Counted from the first letter of the stretch, positions 42,683-52,213 are shown. The stretch is DNA of 64,000 nucleotides from Lentzea sp. NBRC 102530 (GCF_030269365.1 NZ_BSTF01000001.1:558001-622000); one strand, 5' to 3'. Made by a program: numbers and translations. The notes: generated by a model not told the origin, from the sequence alone.

Positions 42683-43353
42683 ACCGTCACCTCCGCCCGG
42701 ATGCGACCGTCCCTGATCTCCACCCGGCGGGGCAGCCGGGCGGCCACCTCGCGGTCGTGGGTGATCACGGCGAGGGTGGTGCCCTCGCGGTGGAGGTCCA
42801 GCAGGAGGTCCAGGACGGCGTGGCCGGTCGCGGTGTCCAGGGCACCGGTCGGTTCGTCGGCGAGCAGCAGTGCCGGGCGGTTGACCACGGCGCGGGCGAT
42901 GGCCACGCGCTGGCGTTCACCGCCGGACAGTTCGTGCGGGCGGTGCTTCAGCCGGTGGCCCAGGCCGACCCTGGTCAGGGCTTCGGTGGCCAGGGCGGTC
43001 CGCCACTTGTGCGGGGTGCCCGCGTAGAGCAGGCCGGTGGCGACGTTGTCGAGCGCGCTCAGGCCGTCGGTCAGGTGGAACTGCTGGAAGACGAAACCGA
43101 TGCGGCGGCCGCGCAACGCGGAGAGCCTGCGGTCGGAGAGCGTGGCGATGTCGTGGCCGTCGAGCATCACCGTGCCGCTGGACGGGCGGTCGAGCGTGCC
43201 CAGGAGGTTGAGCAACGTCGACTTGCCCGAGCCGGACGGGCCGACGATCGCGACCGCCTCGCCCTCGTGCAGGGTCAGGGACACGCCGTCCAACGCGCGC
43301 ACGCCTCCCGCGTACTCCTTGACGGCGTCGACGATCTGCAGGACCGGGGTCAT
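42679..43353 (-). CDS. MacB/LolD-type ABC transporter ATP-binding protein
   Basis: 224 aa. Walker [17 protein letters not shown]-loop FVFQQFHL, signature [14 protein letters not shown], Walker [13 protein letters not shown], switch His in VITHDREVA. Overlaps the adaptor gene stop by 4 nt (ATGA) and the permease start. Complete and canonical. Confidence 0.95.
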   Translation of the reverse strand: MTPVLQIVDAVKEYAGGVRALDGVSLTLHEGEAVAIVGPSGSGKSTLLNLLGTLDRPSSGTVMLDGHDIATLSDRRLSALRGRRIGFVFQQFHLTDGLSALDNVATGLLYAGTPHKWRTALATEALTRVGLGHRLKHRPHELSGGERQRVAIARAVVNRPALLLADEPTGALDTATGHAVLDLLLDLHREGTTLAVITHDREVAARLPRRVEIRDGRIRAEVTV

Positions 43354-44372
43354 GACGTCGTCACCACCTTGAGGCCCTCGGTGAGGCCGCCGCCGCTGAT
43401 CTCCACCAGGCCGCCGGCGAACAGCCCGGTCTTCACGGCGACCAGGCCCGTCTCGGTCTGCACGGCGTAACCGCCCTCGCGCAACGCCAGCAGGGCGGTG
43501 ACCGGGACGGCCAGAACGCCCTGGCGGGCGGTGCTGGTCACGCGCAGGCGGACCGGGCCGGAGTCGAAGTCGCCGACCTCGGTGTCGAGGCCGATGTCCA
43601 CGGCGATCTTCGGGGTGTCCTCGCCGTTGCCGTTCTTCTCCGCCGTCGCCTCGGTGCTCACCGACCGGACGGTGCCGGTGGTCTCCTTGCCGTCGGGCAG
43701 GACCACGGTCACCTTCAAGTCCTTTGTGAACACCGCGGCCTCGCGCGCGTCGACGGAGGCGGCCACGGCCTTGTCGGTGGCGGTGACGGTCATCAGCGGG
43801 CCCTCGCCGGACGCCGACAGCTTCGCGGTGACCGCCTCGACCCGGACCTTGCCGGGCAGCACGACGACGTCACCGGGGTCGAGCACACCGCTCTCGTCGA
43901 CCTTCTCGGCCTTCTGCCAGCGCTTGACGGCGTCGATGGTGGCCTGGGTGAACTCGTCGGGGGCGCCACCGAGTTTGTAGCCGAGAGCGCCGAGGTTGTC
44001 CTTCACGGTCTTGACGTCCGGACCCTTGAGGCCGGGCTTGTCGAGCTTGCGCCACAACGGGGTGTCGCCGAGGAACAGCCACACCGGCCGGTTGTCCACT
44101 TTGTACACGGCGTTGCCGCGGTCGACCGCGGTGCCGGGGGAGGGCAGCCAGGTGAGCGTGCCCGTGAGGCGTCCGGTCACCTGCTGGGAGGTGCCGAAGC
44201 CGAGGTTCGCCTTGAACTCGCGGACGTCGGTCAGGTCGGTCTTCACCACGGCGACCGTCCTGGGCGCCGCGGGTGGTGCGCTCTGGGCGGGGGAGCGGCG
44301 CGTCCAGGTGAGCGCGAACACGCCGGCTGCCAGCAGGAGGACGACGACCCCGGCGATGATCCACCGCTTCAC
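43350..44372 (-). CDS. Peptidoglycan-binding-domain membrane-fusion (HlyD/MacA-like) adaptor
   Basis: 340 aa. N-terminal anchor [20 protein letters not shown], then an HlyD-like region ([20 protein letters not shown]). Residues 125-185 form a PG-binding domain ([40 protein letters not shown]). Beta-rich C-terminal part typical of adaptors in Gram-positive MacB systems. GTG 44372 overlaps the lipoprotein stop. Links the ABC pump to the cell wall. Confidence 0.85.
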   Translation of the reverse strand: MKRWIIAGVVVLLLAAGVFALTWTRRSPAQSAPPAAPRTVAVVKTDLTDVREFKANLGFGTSQQVTGRLTGTLTWLPSPGTAVDRGNAVYKVDNRPVWLFLGDTPLWRKLDKPGLKGPDVKTVKDNLGALGYKLGGAPDEFTQATIDAVKRWQKAEKVDESGVLDPGDVVVLPGKVRVEAVTAKLSASGEGPLMTVTATDKAVAASVDAREAAVFTKDLKVTVVLPDGKETTGTVRSVSTEATAEKNGNGEDTPKIAVDIGLDTEVGDFDSGPVRLRVTSTARQGVLAVPVTALLALREGGYAVQTETGLVAVKTGLFAGGLVEISGGGLTEGLKVVTTS

Positions 44373-44908
44373 TTGCGTCCCCCGCCGAAGACATCCTGCT
44401 CGCAGTCCTTCTCGATCTTGAGCCGCTGGTCCTCGGGCAGCGTCTGCACGCCGTCGTAGGTCCAGCTGCCCGGCTCGGTCTCGATGACCTTCACGCCGCG
44501 GCTGTTGAGGCACTGGACGTTCTTGTGCCAGTTGTCCTTGAACGTCGGGTTGCCGGAGTCCATCTCCCACGGCGGCAACGGCCACTTCTTCGCGCACGCC
44601 TTCCACGCCTCGTCGTTGTACCGCTGGCGCGTGCCGCTCATGTCGGTCGGACCGGCGCCGGTGCCCGTCGCGTTCGGGTCCTTCTCGGCCAGGCAGGCGG
44701 TGTGGGCGTCGTACAACCGCTGCTTGTCCCCCTCGGTCATGTCCATGCGCAGTCGCGGCTGCTCGCCGTCGGACGGCGTCGTCACGGTGGTCGAGGGCGT
44801 GCCGGCACCGGAGGACTCCAAGGACGCGACGTTCGACAACGGTGGCGCGGCCTGGCTGCACGCCGACAGCGACAGCGCGGCGGCAGCGGTCAACAGCCTG
44901 GGGTTCAT
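44369..44908 (-). CDS. Lipoprotein of the exporter operon
   Basis: 179 aa. Signal peptide with lipobox LSLSACS (Cys17), then a Ser/Thr linker. Four further Cys occur in a conserved-looking domain (YDAHTACLAEKDPN, WKACAKKW, NVQCLNSRGVKVIETEPG, KDCEQD). Such lipoproteins often accompany MacB-like pumps and two-component systems in actinomycetes and may sense the ligand. I cannot name the family. Confidence 0.8.
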   Translation of the reverse strand: MNPRLLTAAAALSLSACSQAAPPLSNVASLESSGAGTPSTTVTTPSDGEQPRLRMDMTEGDKQRLYDAHTACLAEKDPNATGTGAGPTDMSGTRQRYNDEAWKACAKKWPLPPWEMDSGNPTFKDNWHKNVQCLNSRGVKVIETEPGSWTYDGVQTLPEDQRLKIEKDCEQDVFGGGRK

Positions 44909-44948
44909 GGCGGCGATGCTGCCGCGCGGTTGTGCGGAAGATGTGCGC

Positions 44949-46634
44949 TCAGCGTGCCGGAAGGGTGATCGTGAACGTCGTGCCGCGCCCGAGTTCGCTC
45001 TGTACGGTGATCGTGCCGTGGTGAGCGCTCACGATCGCCTGCGCGATGGCCAGGCCGAGCCCGCTGCCGCCGGTGTCGCGGGTGCGGGAGCGGTCCGCGC
45101 GCCAGAACCTGTCGAACACGTGCGGCAGGTCCTCGGCCGAGATGCCGGAGCCGGTGTCGACCACCTCGATCCGGCCGCCCGCCGAGACGATGCGGACCGT
45201 TCCGTCCGAAGGCGTGTAGCGGAACGCGTTGGTGACGAGGTTGGTCAGCACCTGCCGCAGCCGCACGGGGTCGGCGATCACGACACCGCCGCCCTCCACG
45301 ACCAGGCCGGGGTGCGCGGCGGCCAGCTGCTCGAACAGGTCCCGCAGGTCGACGGGCTCGGGGTGCAGCCGCAGCTCGCCCGCCTCGGCCTGGGCCAGGT
45401 CCTGCAGGTCGTCGATCAGGCGTTGCAGCACCAGGGCCTCGTCGAGCAACGCCGTCAGCGTCGGGCGGTCCAGGTCGACCACGCCGTCGCGCGCGCCCTC
45501 GAGCCAGCTGCGGATCGTGCCGAGGGGGTTGCGCAGCTCGTGCGAGATGTCGCTGGTCATCGCCTTGCGCTGGGCGTCGGTGCGGGCCCGGTGCGCGGCC
45601 ATGTCGTTGAACGCCCGCGCGAGCTGGCCGATCTCGCTGCGCGACCGGATGTCCACCTGGGCGTCGTCGCCGTGCCGCAACTGCTCGGCGGCGGCGGTGA
45701 GCGTGCGCAACGGCCTGGTCATGCGAAGTCCGACGAGCACGCTGACCCCGACCGTCAGGATCAGCACGACGGCCGCGACCAGCACGATCCGGCCGACGTC
45801 GAACCGCAGCACGGTCGCCTGGGTGGTCTTGCCGGCCGCGTCGGTGACGAACAGCAGCGCGGGCGGTGCCACGTACGGCCGCAACTGGGTGCGGCGGGCG
45901 CTGGCCGTGCACTCGGCGTTGGACGAGACGGGCCTCCACGACGCGTCCATCGTGATCTTCTCGGCGGGCAGGCCGCGCTGCTGGAGGCATTCGTTGACGA
46001 GGAGGCCGAGCTCGTTGAACGCGGCGGACTCGCCCGGTGTGAGCGTGCTCAGCCGGGTCCCCACCTCGGTGCAGACGGGGCTGGCCGGCCGGGCGGCGGT
46101 CCTGTCCACGTTGAGGATCGGGCGCCCCCACGCGGTCGTCCGCGGTGGCGTGGTCTCCGCCGCCTGCGCGGCGGACTCGCAACGGGCCGTGTACAGCTCG
46201 GCGTCCGCGTCCAGGCCCTCCTTCTCCTGCGGGGTGAGCGCGAAGGGGCCGGCGATGCGCGCGTCGATCCGGTCCTGGGGCGCGTCCTGGGCCTGGGCGA
46301 GGTCCAGTTCCAGCGGGTTGATCACGGCGGACGGCGTGGCGGGCAGCTGGGAGGGGTCGAGGTCGGCACCGGTGTCGGCGATGACCTCGCGGTCCGCGGT
46401 GGTGAGGATGAGCCGGCGGGTGCCGGACGGCAGGGTGACGCCGTTCCAGTCGCGGTGCCGCACGGCGAACGTGATCAGCTCGCGGTAGGTGGCGGCGTCG
46501 CTCTCGACCGCGTTGCCGAGTTCCTGGCGGATCGACGTCGACGTGCTCTGGGCGACGAGCCACGCGGTCGCCGTGATCGAGCAGAGCGCGACGAGCACCG
46601 ACGCGGCCAGCAGCCGCGCGAGAACGCTATGCAC
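44949..46634 (-). CDS. Sensor histidine kinase with large extracytoplasmic domain
   Basis: 561 aa. Two membrane helices (residues 7-27 and about 274-296) flank a 240-residue outside domain. HAMP follows (RMTRPLRTLTAAAEQL), then H-box SDISHELRNPLGTI, N-box LTNLVTNAFRYTP, G-box VDTGSGISAEDLPHVFDRFW and GGSGLGLAIAQAIV. GTG 46634 overlaps the regulator stop by 8 nt. With that regulator it probably controls the downstream lipoprotein-adaptor-ABC genes in response to envelope damage or an antibiotic. Confidence 0.94.
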   Translation of the reverse strand: MHSVLARLLAASVLVALCSITATAWLVAQSTSTSIRQELGNAVESDAATYRELITFAVRHRDWNGVTLPSGTRRLILTTADREVIADTGADLDPSQLPATPSAVINPLELDLAQAQDAPQDRIDARIAGPFALTPQEKEGLDADAELYTARCESAAQAAETTPPRTTAWGRPILNVDRTAARPASPVCTEVGTRLSTLTPGESAAFNELGLLVNECLQQRGLPAEKITMDASWRPVSSNAECTASARRTQLRPYVAPPALLFVTDAAGKTTQATVLRFDVGRIVLVAAVVLILTVGVSVLVGLRMTRPLRTLTAAAEQLRHGDDAQVDIRSRSEIGQLARAFNDMAAHRARTDAQRKAMTSDISHELRNPLGTIRSWLEGARDGVVDLDRPTLTALLDEALVLQRLIDDLQDLAQAEAGELRLHPEPVDLRDLFEQLAAAHPGLVVEGGGVVIADPVRLRQVLTNLVTNAFRYTPSDGTVRIVSAGGRIEVVDTGSGISAEDLPHVFDRFWRADRSRTRDTGGSGLGLAIAQAIVSAHHGTITVQSELGRGTTFTITLPAR

Positions 46635-47313
46635 CCGAGCCGTCCACCAGCTTGTAGCCCACGCCGTGCACGGTCAGCAGGTACGCGGGCTTGCGCGGCT
46701 GCACCTCGATCTTCTTGCGCAGGTTCATGACGTGGGCGTCGATGGTGCGGACCGTGATGTACCCGTCGAGCCCGTGCACCGCGCTGAGCAGCTGCGCGCG
46801 GCTGAACACCCGGCCGGGGCTCGCCGCCATCGTGTGCAGGATGCGGAACTCCGACGCCGTGCAGTCGGTCACCTCTCCGCGCACCCGCACCTCGTGCCGG
46901 TCGGGGGCGACGGTGAGCTCGCCCAGCGACAGGTCGTTCGTGGACGTCCGCTGCACCCGCCGCAGCAACGTGCGCACGCGCGCCACCAGTTCGCGCGGGC
47001 TGTAGGGCTTGGTGACGTAGTCGTCGGCGCCGAGGTCGAGGCCGTGCAGCAGATCGTCCTCAGTGGACTTGGCGGTGAGCATCAGCACCGGGATGTCGGT
47101 CTCGTTGCGCAACGTGCGCACGACTTCCAGCCCGTCGACCTTCGGCATCATCACGTCGAGGACGAGCAGGTCCGGCGGGTTGCGGCGGACCTCGTCGAGC
47201 GCGGCGGACCCGTCGTGCACGATCCGCACCCGGTAGCCCTCCTGGCGCAGGTACCGCCCGAGCATGTCGGCCTGCATCACGTTGTCCTCGGCCACCAGCA
47301 CGCACATGCCCAT
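46627..47313 (-). CDS. OmpR-family response regulator
   Basis: 228 aa. Receiver acidic pair in VLVAEDNVMQ, phospho-acceptor in LLVLDVMMPKVDG, Lys in DDYVTKPYSPRELV. Winged helix: DCTASEFRILHTMAASPG, TIDAHVMNLRKKI and HGVGYKLV. ATG 47313 begins GMCVLVAEDN; ATG 47307 is an alternative, and no strong ribosome site separates them. First gene of the leftward operon ending at 41453. Confidence 0.93.
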   Translation of the reverse strand: MGMCVLVAEDNVMQADMLGRYLRQEGYRVRIVHDGSAALDEVRRNPPDLLVLDVMMPKVDGLEVVRTLRNETDIPVLMLTAKSTEDDLLHGLDLGADDYVTKPYSPRELVARVRTLLRRVQRTSTNDLSLGELTVAPDRHEVRVRGEVTDCTASEFRILHTMAASPGRVFSRAQLLSAVHGLDGYITVRTIDAHVMNLRKKIEVQPRKPAYLLTVHGVGYKLVDGSGA

Positions 47314-47510
47314 ACGTCGCAAGATAGTCACTCCCGGCGCCGCCGCACGGGATGAGGACCTGTTCCGCACAGGATGCTCACAACTCGCTGTCACGGTCGC
47401 TGCCATGCGGATACCCAGCGCGGTCGCGTCGCTGCTGCACGTTCGGCGGCATGACAGGATGTGCGCGGGAGCTCCCGCCAGTGGAGATCACCAGTGGGAC
47501 GGAGTCCGTC

Positions 47511-47981
47511 ATGATCACCGGCTTCGACACCGTCCTGCTCGCCGCGGGGCGCGCCGGTCCCGCTGTCGGCCGGTTCCTCGAGCAGTGGGGACGTGGGTGG
47601 CCCGACATGCGGATATCAGTCGGCGATCCGGCGCAGCCGCCGTTCGTCTCGTGGCGGGACACCCGCCCGGATGTTCCCGAGGCGTGCGGTGAGGTCCTGG
47701 TCGCCCGGGACGAGCGGATGGTCTCGGATTGGGACGACCACGGCTACGAGATACCGGGCTCGGCCGCCGGTCCTTTCGCCCTGCTGTACCAGCCGTGCCC
47801 GGCTCCGCAGTTCGAGGCACTGGTTCAGCGTGACCCCTATGCCAGGGGGCTTCCCTTCGATCCACACCCGGTCACGGTCGTGGCCACGGACCTGTCGCTG
47901 ATCACCATCGTGACCCCGGACGACGACAGCGAGTTCTCCCAGAGCGTCATCAACGGCGTGATCGCCGCACTGGCACGGTGA
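47511..47981 (+). CDS. Hypothetical protein, 156 aa
   Basis: Soluble protein with no family I recognise. Segments: ITGFDTVLLAAGRAGPAVGR, WGRGWPDMRISVGD, VLVARDERMVSDWDDHGYEI, FALLYQPCPAPQFEALVQRD, TVVATDLSLITIVTPDDDSE. ATG 47511 is chosen for GGAG 6 nt upstream; the frame is open further back to ATG 47451. A perfect GCGGGAGCTCCCGC palindrome (47465-47478) precedes it. Similar small acidic proteins occur singly in actinomycete genomes; function unknown. Confidence 0.6.
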   Translation: MITGFDTVLLAAGRAGPAVGRFLEQWGRGWPDMRISVGDPAQPPFVSWRDTRPDVPEACGEVLVARDERMVSDWDDHGYEIPGSAAGPFALLYQPCPAPQFEALVQRDPYARGLPFDPHPVTVVATDLSLITIVTPDDDSEFSQSVINGVIAALAR

Positions 47982-47995
47982 AGACCCACGTCGGG

Positions 47996-48076
47996 CGGGT
48001 CGTACCCCTCGACCTGGAGCACCCGCTCCAGCGACTCACGGATGGCCGCCTCGTCATCCGCGATCATGATCCGCAC
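47996..48076 (-). pseudogene. N-terminal remnant of a response regulator
   Basis: From GTG 48076 (ATG 48067 in frame) the leftward strand reads VRIMIADDEAAIRESLERVL then QVEGYD, the first strand and helix of a receiver domain (MprA/PrrA style acidic DD pair). Homology stops after about 27 codons, where it meets the end of the opposing 156-aa gene. GGAGGGG upstream looks like its old ribosome site. The rest of the gene is missing. Confidence 0.65.
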
Positions 48077-48374
48077 CCGGCCCCGCCCCTCCGGTCGACG
48101 CTGTGGCCGCTCATCGTCCCCGACCAACCTGAGGCCACGATCAGAACGGCGCCGCTGTGCTGCCCTCAGGCCGTGTTCCGGTACGCGATGAGCTCGGTGA
48201 TCGGGATTCCCGGAGTGCCGGGTGCGGCGACGGCCTGCTCGCGGCGGTTCGGTGAGCGGCGAACTGCGACGAGATGACCGCGCGGGCGGAGCACGTCGCG
48301 GTAGCCTGAGCCCTCGAATTCCAGGGATGGCGACCTCTCGCCGTGGACGCGGAGAACAGGGGCGACGCAAGGCG

Positions 48375-48485
48375 ATGAGCCGCACCATCGTGATCTCCGG
48401 CGAGGCCGCCGGAGAGTCCTGCGTGGTGCCGGTCGACCTGCACGGGCCGGGCACCGCCGGAGCGCCGGGGCCGGTGTACCGGTGA
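48375..48485 (+). CDS. Small ORF (36 aa) coupled to the PD-(D/E)XK-like gene
   Basis: MSRTIVISGEAAGESCVVPV then a Gly/Pro-rich tail; the frame is open upstream to 48222, so the true start is unsure (ATG 48327 is another). Its TGA overlaps the GTG of the next gene, suggesting translational coupling. Too short to classify; it may be the trimmed end of a larger partner gene. Confidence 0.4.
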   Translation: MSRTIVISGEAAGESCVVPVDLHGPGTAGAPGPVYR

Positions 48486-49588
48486 GCCTGACCAGCCAGC
48501 TGCACCGCGGCGAGCTGGGCCGCTGGTGTGCGGTGACGTTCCCCGGCACGCCCGAGGCCGCCCGTCAGGTCGCCGCCGCCGCCAGGTCCGCCGGAAAAGG
48601 CCTGGTCCGACCTGCTGGACGCCCCGACGGACGACACTGGGCCGACATCGGGGGAGCTTTCGGTCAACGCCTGGCGGACCTGGTCGACCCCGCCCCGCCG
48701 CACGCCGCGCTGCTGGGCATGATCCGGGCCGGATGGCTGTCGTTCGCCCAGGCGCACGCGGAGGCCGCCGCGTATCCGAGCCACCAGGAGCTCGACGGTG
48801 AACACCGCGCCCGTGCACTGTCGTTGCGCCGCACCCCGGACGGCTGGCTCGACCTGGGGCGGACCGGCGACGTCCGCGGCGTCGACCAGGCCGCGAGTGC
48901 CGTGCTGCGCGAACTCCTCGCCCGCACCCGCGCCTACCAGGCCACGCACGCCCCGGTCGGGCAGTTCGGTTCGGACGGCGCCGAGGCCGGGCTGGCCCGC
49001 TCGGCCTGGGTGATCTCCGCGTGCGAGGGCATCTACCGTTCCGGCGAGGTCGACGAGCGCCTGGCCCGTGCACTGCGCACCGGTGGCCGTCCCGAGGACC
49101 TGCGTGCCCTGCCCGGCGAGCAGGCGGTGACCGAGCTGGTCGAGCTGACCCGGCACGTCCGGCACACCGCGCTCGACGAGTTCCGGCGTCTGGCCGGCAG
49201 TCCTGGTCCAGGTGTTCCCCTCGGCGTCGCCGCCCCCACGTTCGTGCCGAACTGGGCCGACGGCGACCTGCTGGTGGGCACCGGCAGCGAGACGGTGCTG
49301 GTCGACGTCAAGACGGTGATGTCGGTGGCGGACCCGGCCAGGGTCTCGCGGTGGCTGTGGCAGGTTCTGCTGTACGCGTGGCTCGACACCGATGACCTCC
49401 ACCACGTCCGCGCCGTGGGGCTCTATCTCGCGCGGCACGGAGCCCTGGTCACGTGGGGTCTCGACGAGCTTGCCGAGCTGCTGCTCGCAGACACCGGCGG
49501 TGAGCACCGGGAACGGACCCGCCGCGAGTTCGAAGCGCTTGCGGCCAGGGTCGTCACCGCTGAGGGTGGACGCTTCCCGATCGGCTGA
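48482..49588 (+). CDS. Hypothetical protein with PD-(D/E)XK-nuclease-like motif
   Basis: 368 aa. Residues 255-300 read TFVPNWADGDLLVGTGSETV and LVDVKTVMSVADPA: an Asp, then D-x-K spaced as in PD-(D/E)XK nucleases, followed by RWLWQVLLYAWLDTDDLHH, a helix often seen in that fold (Q in the helix). The first 240 residues are helical with no named domain. GTG 48482 overlaps the small upstream ORF. Possible defence or DNA-repair nuclease; this rests on the motif alone. Confidence 0.6.
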   Translation: MSLTSQLHRGELGRWCAVTFPGTPEAARQVAAAARSAGKGLVRPAGRPDGRHWADIGGAFGQRLADLVDPAPPHAALLGMIRAGWLSFAQAHAEAAAYPSHQELDGEHRARALSLRRTPDGWLDLGRTGDVRGVDQAASAVLRELLARTRAYQATHAPVGQFGSDGAEAGLARSAWVISACEGIYRSGEVDERLARALRTGGRPEDLRALPGEQAVTELVELTRHVRHTALDEFRRLAGSPGPGVPLGVAAPTFVPNWADGDLLVGTGSETVLVDVKTVMSVADPARVSRWLWQVLLYAWLDTDDLHHVRAVGLYLARHGALVTWGLDELAELLLADTGGEHRERTRREFEALAARVVTAEGGRFPIG

Positions 49589-49820
49589 ACGCCCAGGTCC
49601 GCTGTGGTGGATCGCGCGGTCGAGACCTGGAGGAGGACTTCTCCCTGCCACGTCGGGGAGTTCGTCCGCCGAGCCGGCCACGAAGCGGGTTCGCGCTGCG
49701 CTTTGCGGACCCTTCGAACAGCAGCGAGCCGCAGACGGGCGCGACGAAGTGCGTGGGGCCGTTTGGCCGTGGGGAGCGCGGGTAGTCCGGCCACGTCGGG
49801 CGACGTTGGTGGGGAGGATC

Positions 49821-51158
49821 GTGCTGGAGTTCCTGGCGGACGCGAGCGAGAACCTGTATCCGGCGCGGATGCAGATGGCGCTGTCGCTGGGGTGGCACAT
49901 CGTGTTCGCCTGCTTCGGCATCGCGTTCCCGGCGATCGTCGTGTTCGTCGAGTGGCGGGGTCATCGGCGCGGTGACGAGGTGTTGATCGCCTTGGCGCAC
50001 AAGTGGGCCAAGGCGATGGCCGTGTTGTTCGCCGCGGGTGCGGTGTCGGGCACGTTGCTGTCGTTCGAGATGGGGATTCTCTGGCCGGGGCTGATGGGCC
50101 GGTTCGGTGAGGTGTTCGGGTTCCCGTTCGTGCTGGAGGGGTTCGCGTTCTTCGTCGAGGCCATCTTCGTCGGCGTCTACCTGTTCGGCTGGAACCGGTT
50201 GTCGCCGCGGGCGCACATGTTCAGCGCGCTGCCGATGGTGGCGGCGGGCATCGTGGGGGCGTTCTGCGTGGTGTCCGCCAACGCGTGGATGAACAACCCC
50301 ACCGGGTTCCGGCTGGACGAGCAGGGGAACGTGGTCGACGCGAGGCCGTGGTCGGCCATGTTCGGTCCGTCGACGTGGGCGCAGTTCGTCCACATGTGGC
50401 TGGCCGCCTTCATGGTGACGGGGTTCCTGATCGCCTCGGTGTACGCGGTGGGCATGTTGCGCGGCCGGCGGGACCGCTACCACCGGGCGGGTCTGCTCAT
50501 CCCGCTGACCGTCGCGGCTCTGGCGACGCCGGTGCAGATCGGCGTGGGGGACTGGATCGCGAACGTGGTGGCCGACAACCAGCCCGCGAAGCTCGCGGCG
50601 ATGGAGGGCCAGTACGAGACGACTTCGGGCGCCGGGTTGTCCCTCGGTGGCCTCTACCGGGACGACCGGTTGCACTACGCCGTCGAGATCCCGTACGGGC
50701 TGTCGTTGCTGATCCACCACGACCCGGACGGCGTCGTGCCCGGCCTGGAGGAGGTGCCGGCCGACGAACGGCCGCCGGTCAACGTCGTGCACCTCGCCTA
50801 CAACGCCATGGTCGGCATCGGTGTCGCGCTGCTGCTCCTCAGCGCTTGGTACGGCCTGGTGTGGTGGCGGAGGCGGCGGCTGCCGGACACCGCGTGGTTC
50901 CTGCGCGCTGTCGCGGTGTCGGGTGCCGGGGCGGTGGTCGCGATGGAGGCCGGGTGGATCACCACCGAGGTGGGGAGGCAGCCGTGGGTGGTGTACGGCA
51001 TCCTGCGCACCGCTGATGCCGTGAGTCCGGCGCCAGGGCTCGGCTGGGGCCTGGTCGCGGTGGCGGGCGTCTACACCGTGCTCACGGTCTTCACCGTGGT
51101 GGTGCTGCGCAGGCTGGCTCGCGATCGGGACACGCCGGTGCCGCAGGAGCAGCGGTGA
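49821..51158 (+). CDS. cydA: Cytochrome bd-type ubiquinol oxidase subunit I
   Basis: 445 aa, about nine helices. Heme ligand His26 in MALSLGWHIVF, acidic proton-path Glu pair in LEGFAFFVEAIFVGVYLFGW, second His in QFVHMWLAAF, and the quinol oxidase motif EVGRQPW. Much shorter than E. coli CydA because the Q-loop is short, as in cyanide-insensitive CIO-type enzymes. GTG 49821 follows GGGGAGG at only 3 nt. Pairs with the subunit II gene, which it overlaps by 4 nt. Confidence 0.95.
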   Translation: MLEFLADASENLYPARMQMALSLGWHIVFACFGIAFPAIVVFVEWRGHRRGDEVLIALAHKWAKAMAVLFAAGAVSGTLLSFEMGILWPGLMGRFGEVFGFPFVLEGFAFFVEAIFVGVYLFGWNRLSPRAHMFSALPMVAAGIVGAFCVVSANAWMNNPTGFRLDEQGNVVDARPWSAMFGPSTWAQFVHMWLAAFMVTGFLIASVYAVGMLRGRRDRYHRAGLLIPLTVAALATPVQIGVGDWIANVVADNQPAKLAAMEGQYETTSGAGLSLGGLYRDDRLHYAVEIPYGLSLLIHHDPDGVVPGLEEVPADERPPVNVVHLAYNAMVGIGVALLLLSAWYGLVWWRRRRLPDTAWFLRAVAVSGAGAVVAMEAGWITTEVGRQPWVVYGILRTADAVSPAPGLGWGLVAVAGVYTVLTVFTVVVLRRLARDRDTPVPQEQR

Positions 51159-52162
51159 CTCTCGCGGAAGTGGTGCTCGCAGCCGCGTTCGCGGGTCTGG
51201 TGGCCTACGCGTTGTTCGGCGGCGCGGACTTCGGCGGCGGGGTGTGGGACCTGCTGGCGGGCGGCGCGGAACGCGGACACCGGGTGCGGGACCGGATCGA
51301 GCGGTCGATCGGCCCGGTCTGGGAGGCCAACCACGTGTGGCTGATCTTCGTGCTGGTGGTGCTGTGGACCGGCTTCTCCCGCGCTTTCGCCGCGGCGGTG
51401 ACCACGCTGCACGTCCCGCTCACGCTGGCGGCGTTCGGCATCATCGCCAGGGGAGCGGCGTTCGCCTACCGCAAGAGCGTCAGCACGCCGGGCATGCGCC
51501 GTTTCTTCGGCGCCGCGTTCGCGTTGTCGTCGTTGCTGACGCCGTTCTTCCTCGGCGCGGTGGTCGGCGGTGTGGCCTCCGGCCGGGTCCCGCCCGGCAT
51601 CGCCGAGGGCGACGTGGTGCGCAGCTGGGTCAACCCGACCTCGTTGCTGGGCGGCAGCCTCGCCGTGCTGGTCTGCGCGTACCTGGCGGCGGTGTTCCTG
51701 TGCGGCGACGCCCGCCGCGACGGTGAACACGACCTGGCCGACGCGTTCCGCCTGCGCGCCTTGGTGACGGGGGCCGTCACGGGTGCGGTGGGGCTGGCCG
51801 GGATCGCCGTCCTCCACGCCGACGCGCCGGAGTTGTTCGACGGACTCGTCGGACGCGGCCTGCCGGTCGTGGTGGCGTCCGTCGTCGCCGGGCTCGGCGC
51901 ACTCGTCCTGCTGCTGACCCGCCGCTACACCCTCGCGAGGATCGCCTCCGCGCTCGCCGTCACGGCGATCCTGATCGGATGGGCGGCCGGCCAGTACCCG
52001 TACGTGCTGCTGCCGTCCCTGACCGTCGAGCAGGCCGCGACCGGCCGCAGCACTCTCCTCGCGCTGCTGGTGGCGTTGGGCGCCGGGGCCCTGATCCTGG
52101 TGCCGTCACTGACCTGTCTCTACGTGCTGTTCCAACGCCCACGCGCGGCCGGTCGCAAGTGA
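51155..52162 (+). CDS. cydB: Cytochrome bd-type ubiquinol oxidase subunit II
   Basis: 335 aa, about eight helices. Family landmarks: FGGADFGGGVWDLLAGG, RSIGPVWEANHVWLIFVLVV, ARGAAFAYRK, and VNPTSLLGG. GTG 51155 overlaps the subunit I stop (GTGA). No CydDC exporter is adjacent, as is usual for CIO-type operons. A bidirectional hairpin follows the stop. Confidence 0.95.
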   Translation: MTLAEVVLAAAFAGLVAYALFGGADFGGGVWDLLAGGAERGHRVRDRIERSIGPVWEANHVWLIFVLVVLWTGFSRAFAAAVTTLHVPLTLAAFGIIARGAAFAYRKSVSTPGMRRFFGAAFALSSLLTPFFLGAVVGGVASGRVPPGIAEGDVVRSWVNPTSLLGGSLAVLVCAYLAAVFLCGDARRDGEHDLADAFRLRALVTGAVTGAVGLAGIAVLHADAPELFDGLVGRGLPVVVASVVAGLGALVLLLTRRYTLARIASALAVTAILIGWAAGQYPYVLLPSLTVEQAATGRSTLLALLVALGAGALILVPSLTCLYVLFQRPRAAGRK

Positions 52163-52205
52163 GGTGCTGGTCTTGGCGACGTCGCCGCCGGGACCAGCAC
52201 CTCAC
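52159..52205. terminator. Bidirectional hairpin between cydB and the DJ-1/PfpI gene
   Basis: Perfect 14-bp inverted repeat: GTGAGGTGCTGGTC (52159-52172, overlapping the cydB stop) and GACCAGCACCTCAC (52192-52205). The genes on both sides converge on it. Confidence 0.85.
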
Positions 52206-52213
52206 CGCACCGC

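Noticed and set aside
47465..47478. GCGGGAGCTCCCGC palindrome as an operator
   Set aside because: GC-rich 14-base palindromes are frequent in such DNA and there is no second copy or regulator link.
47837..49921. 694-codon leftward ORF
   Set aside because: Antisense to the PD-(D/E)XK-like gene; only the short receiver remnant at 47996-48076 is supported.
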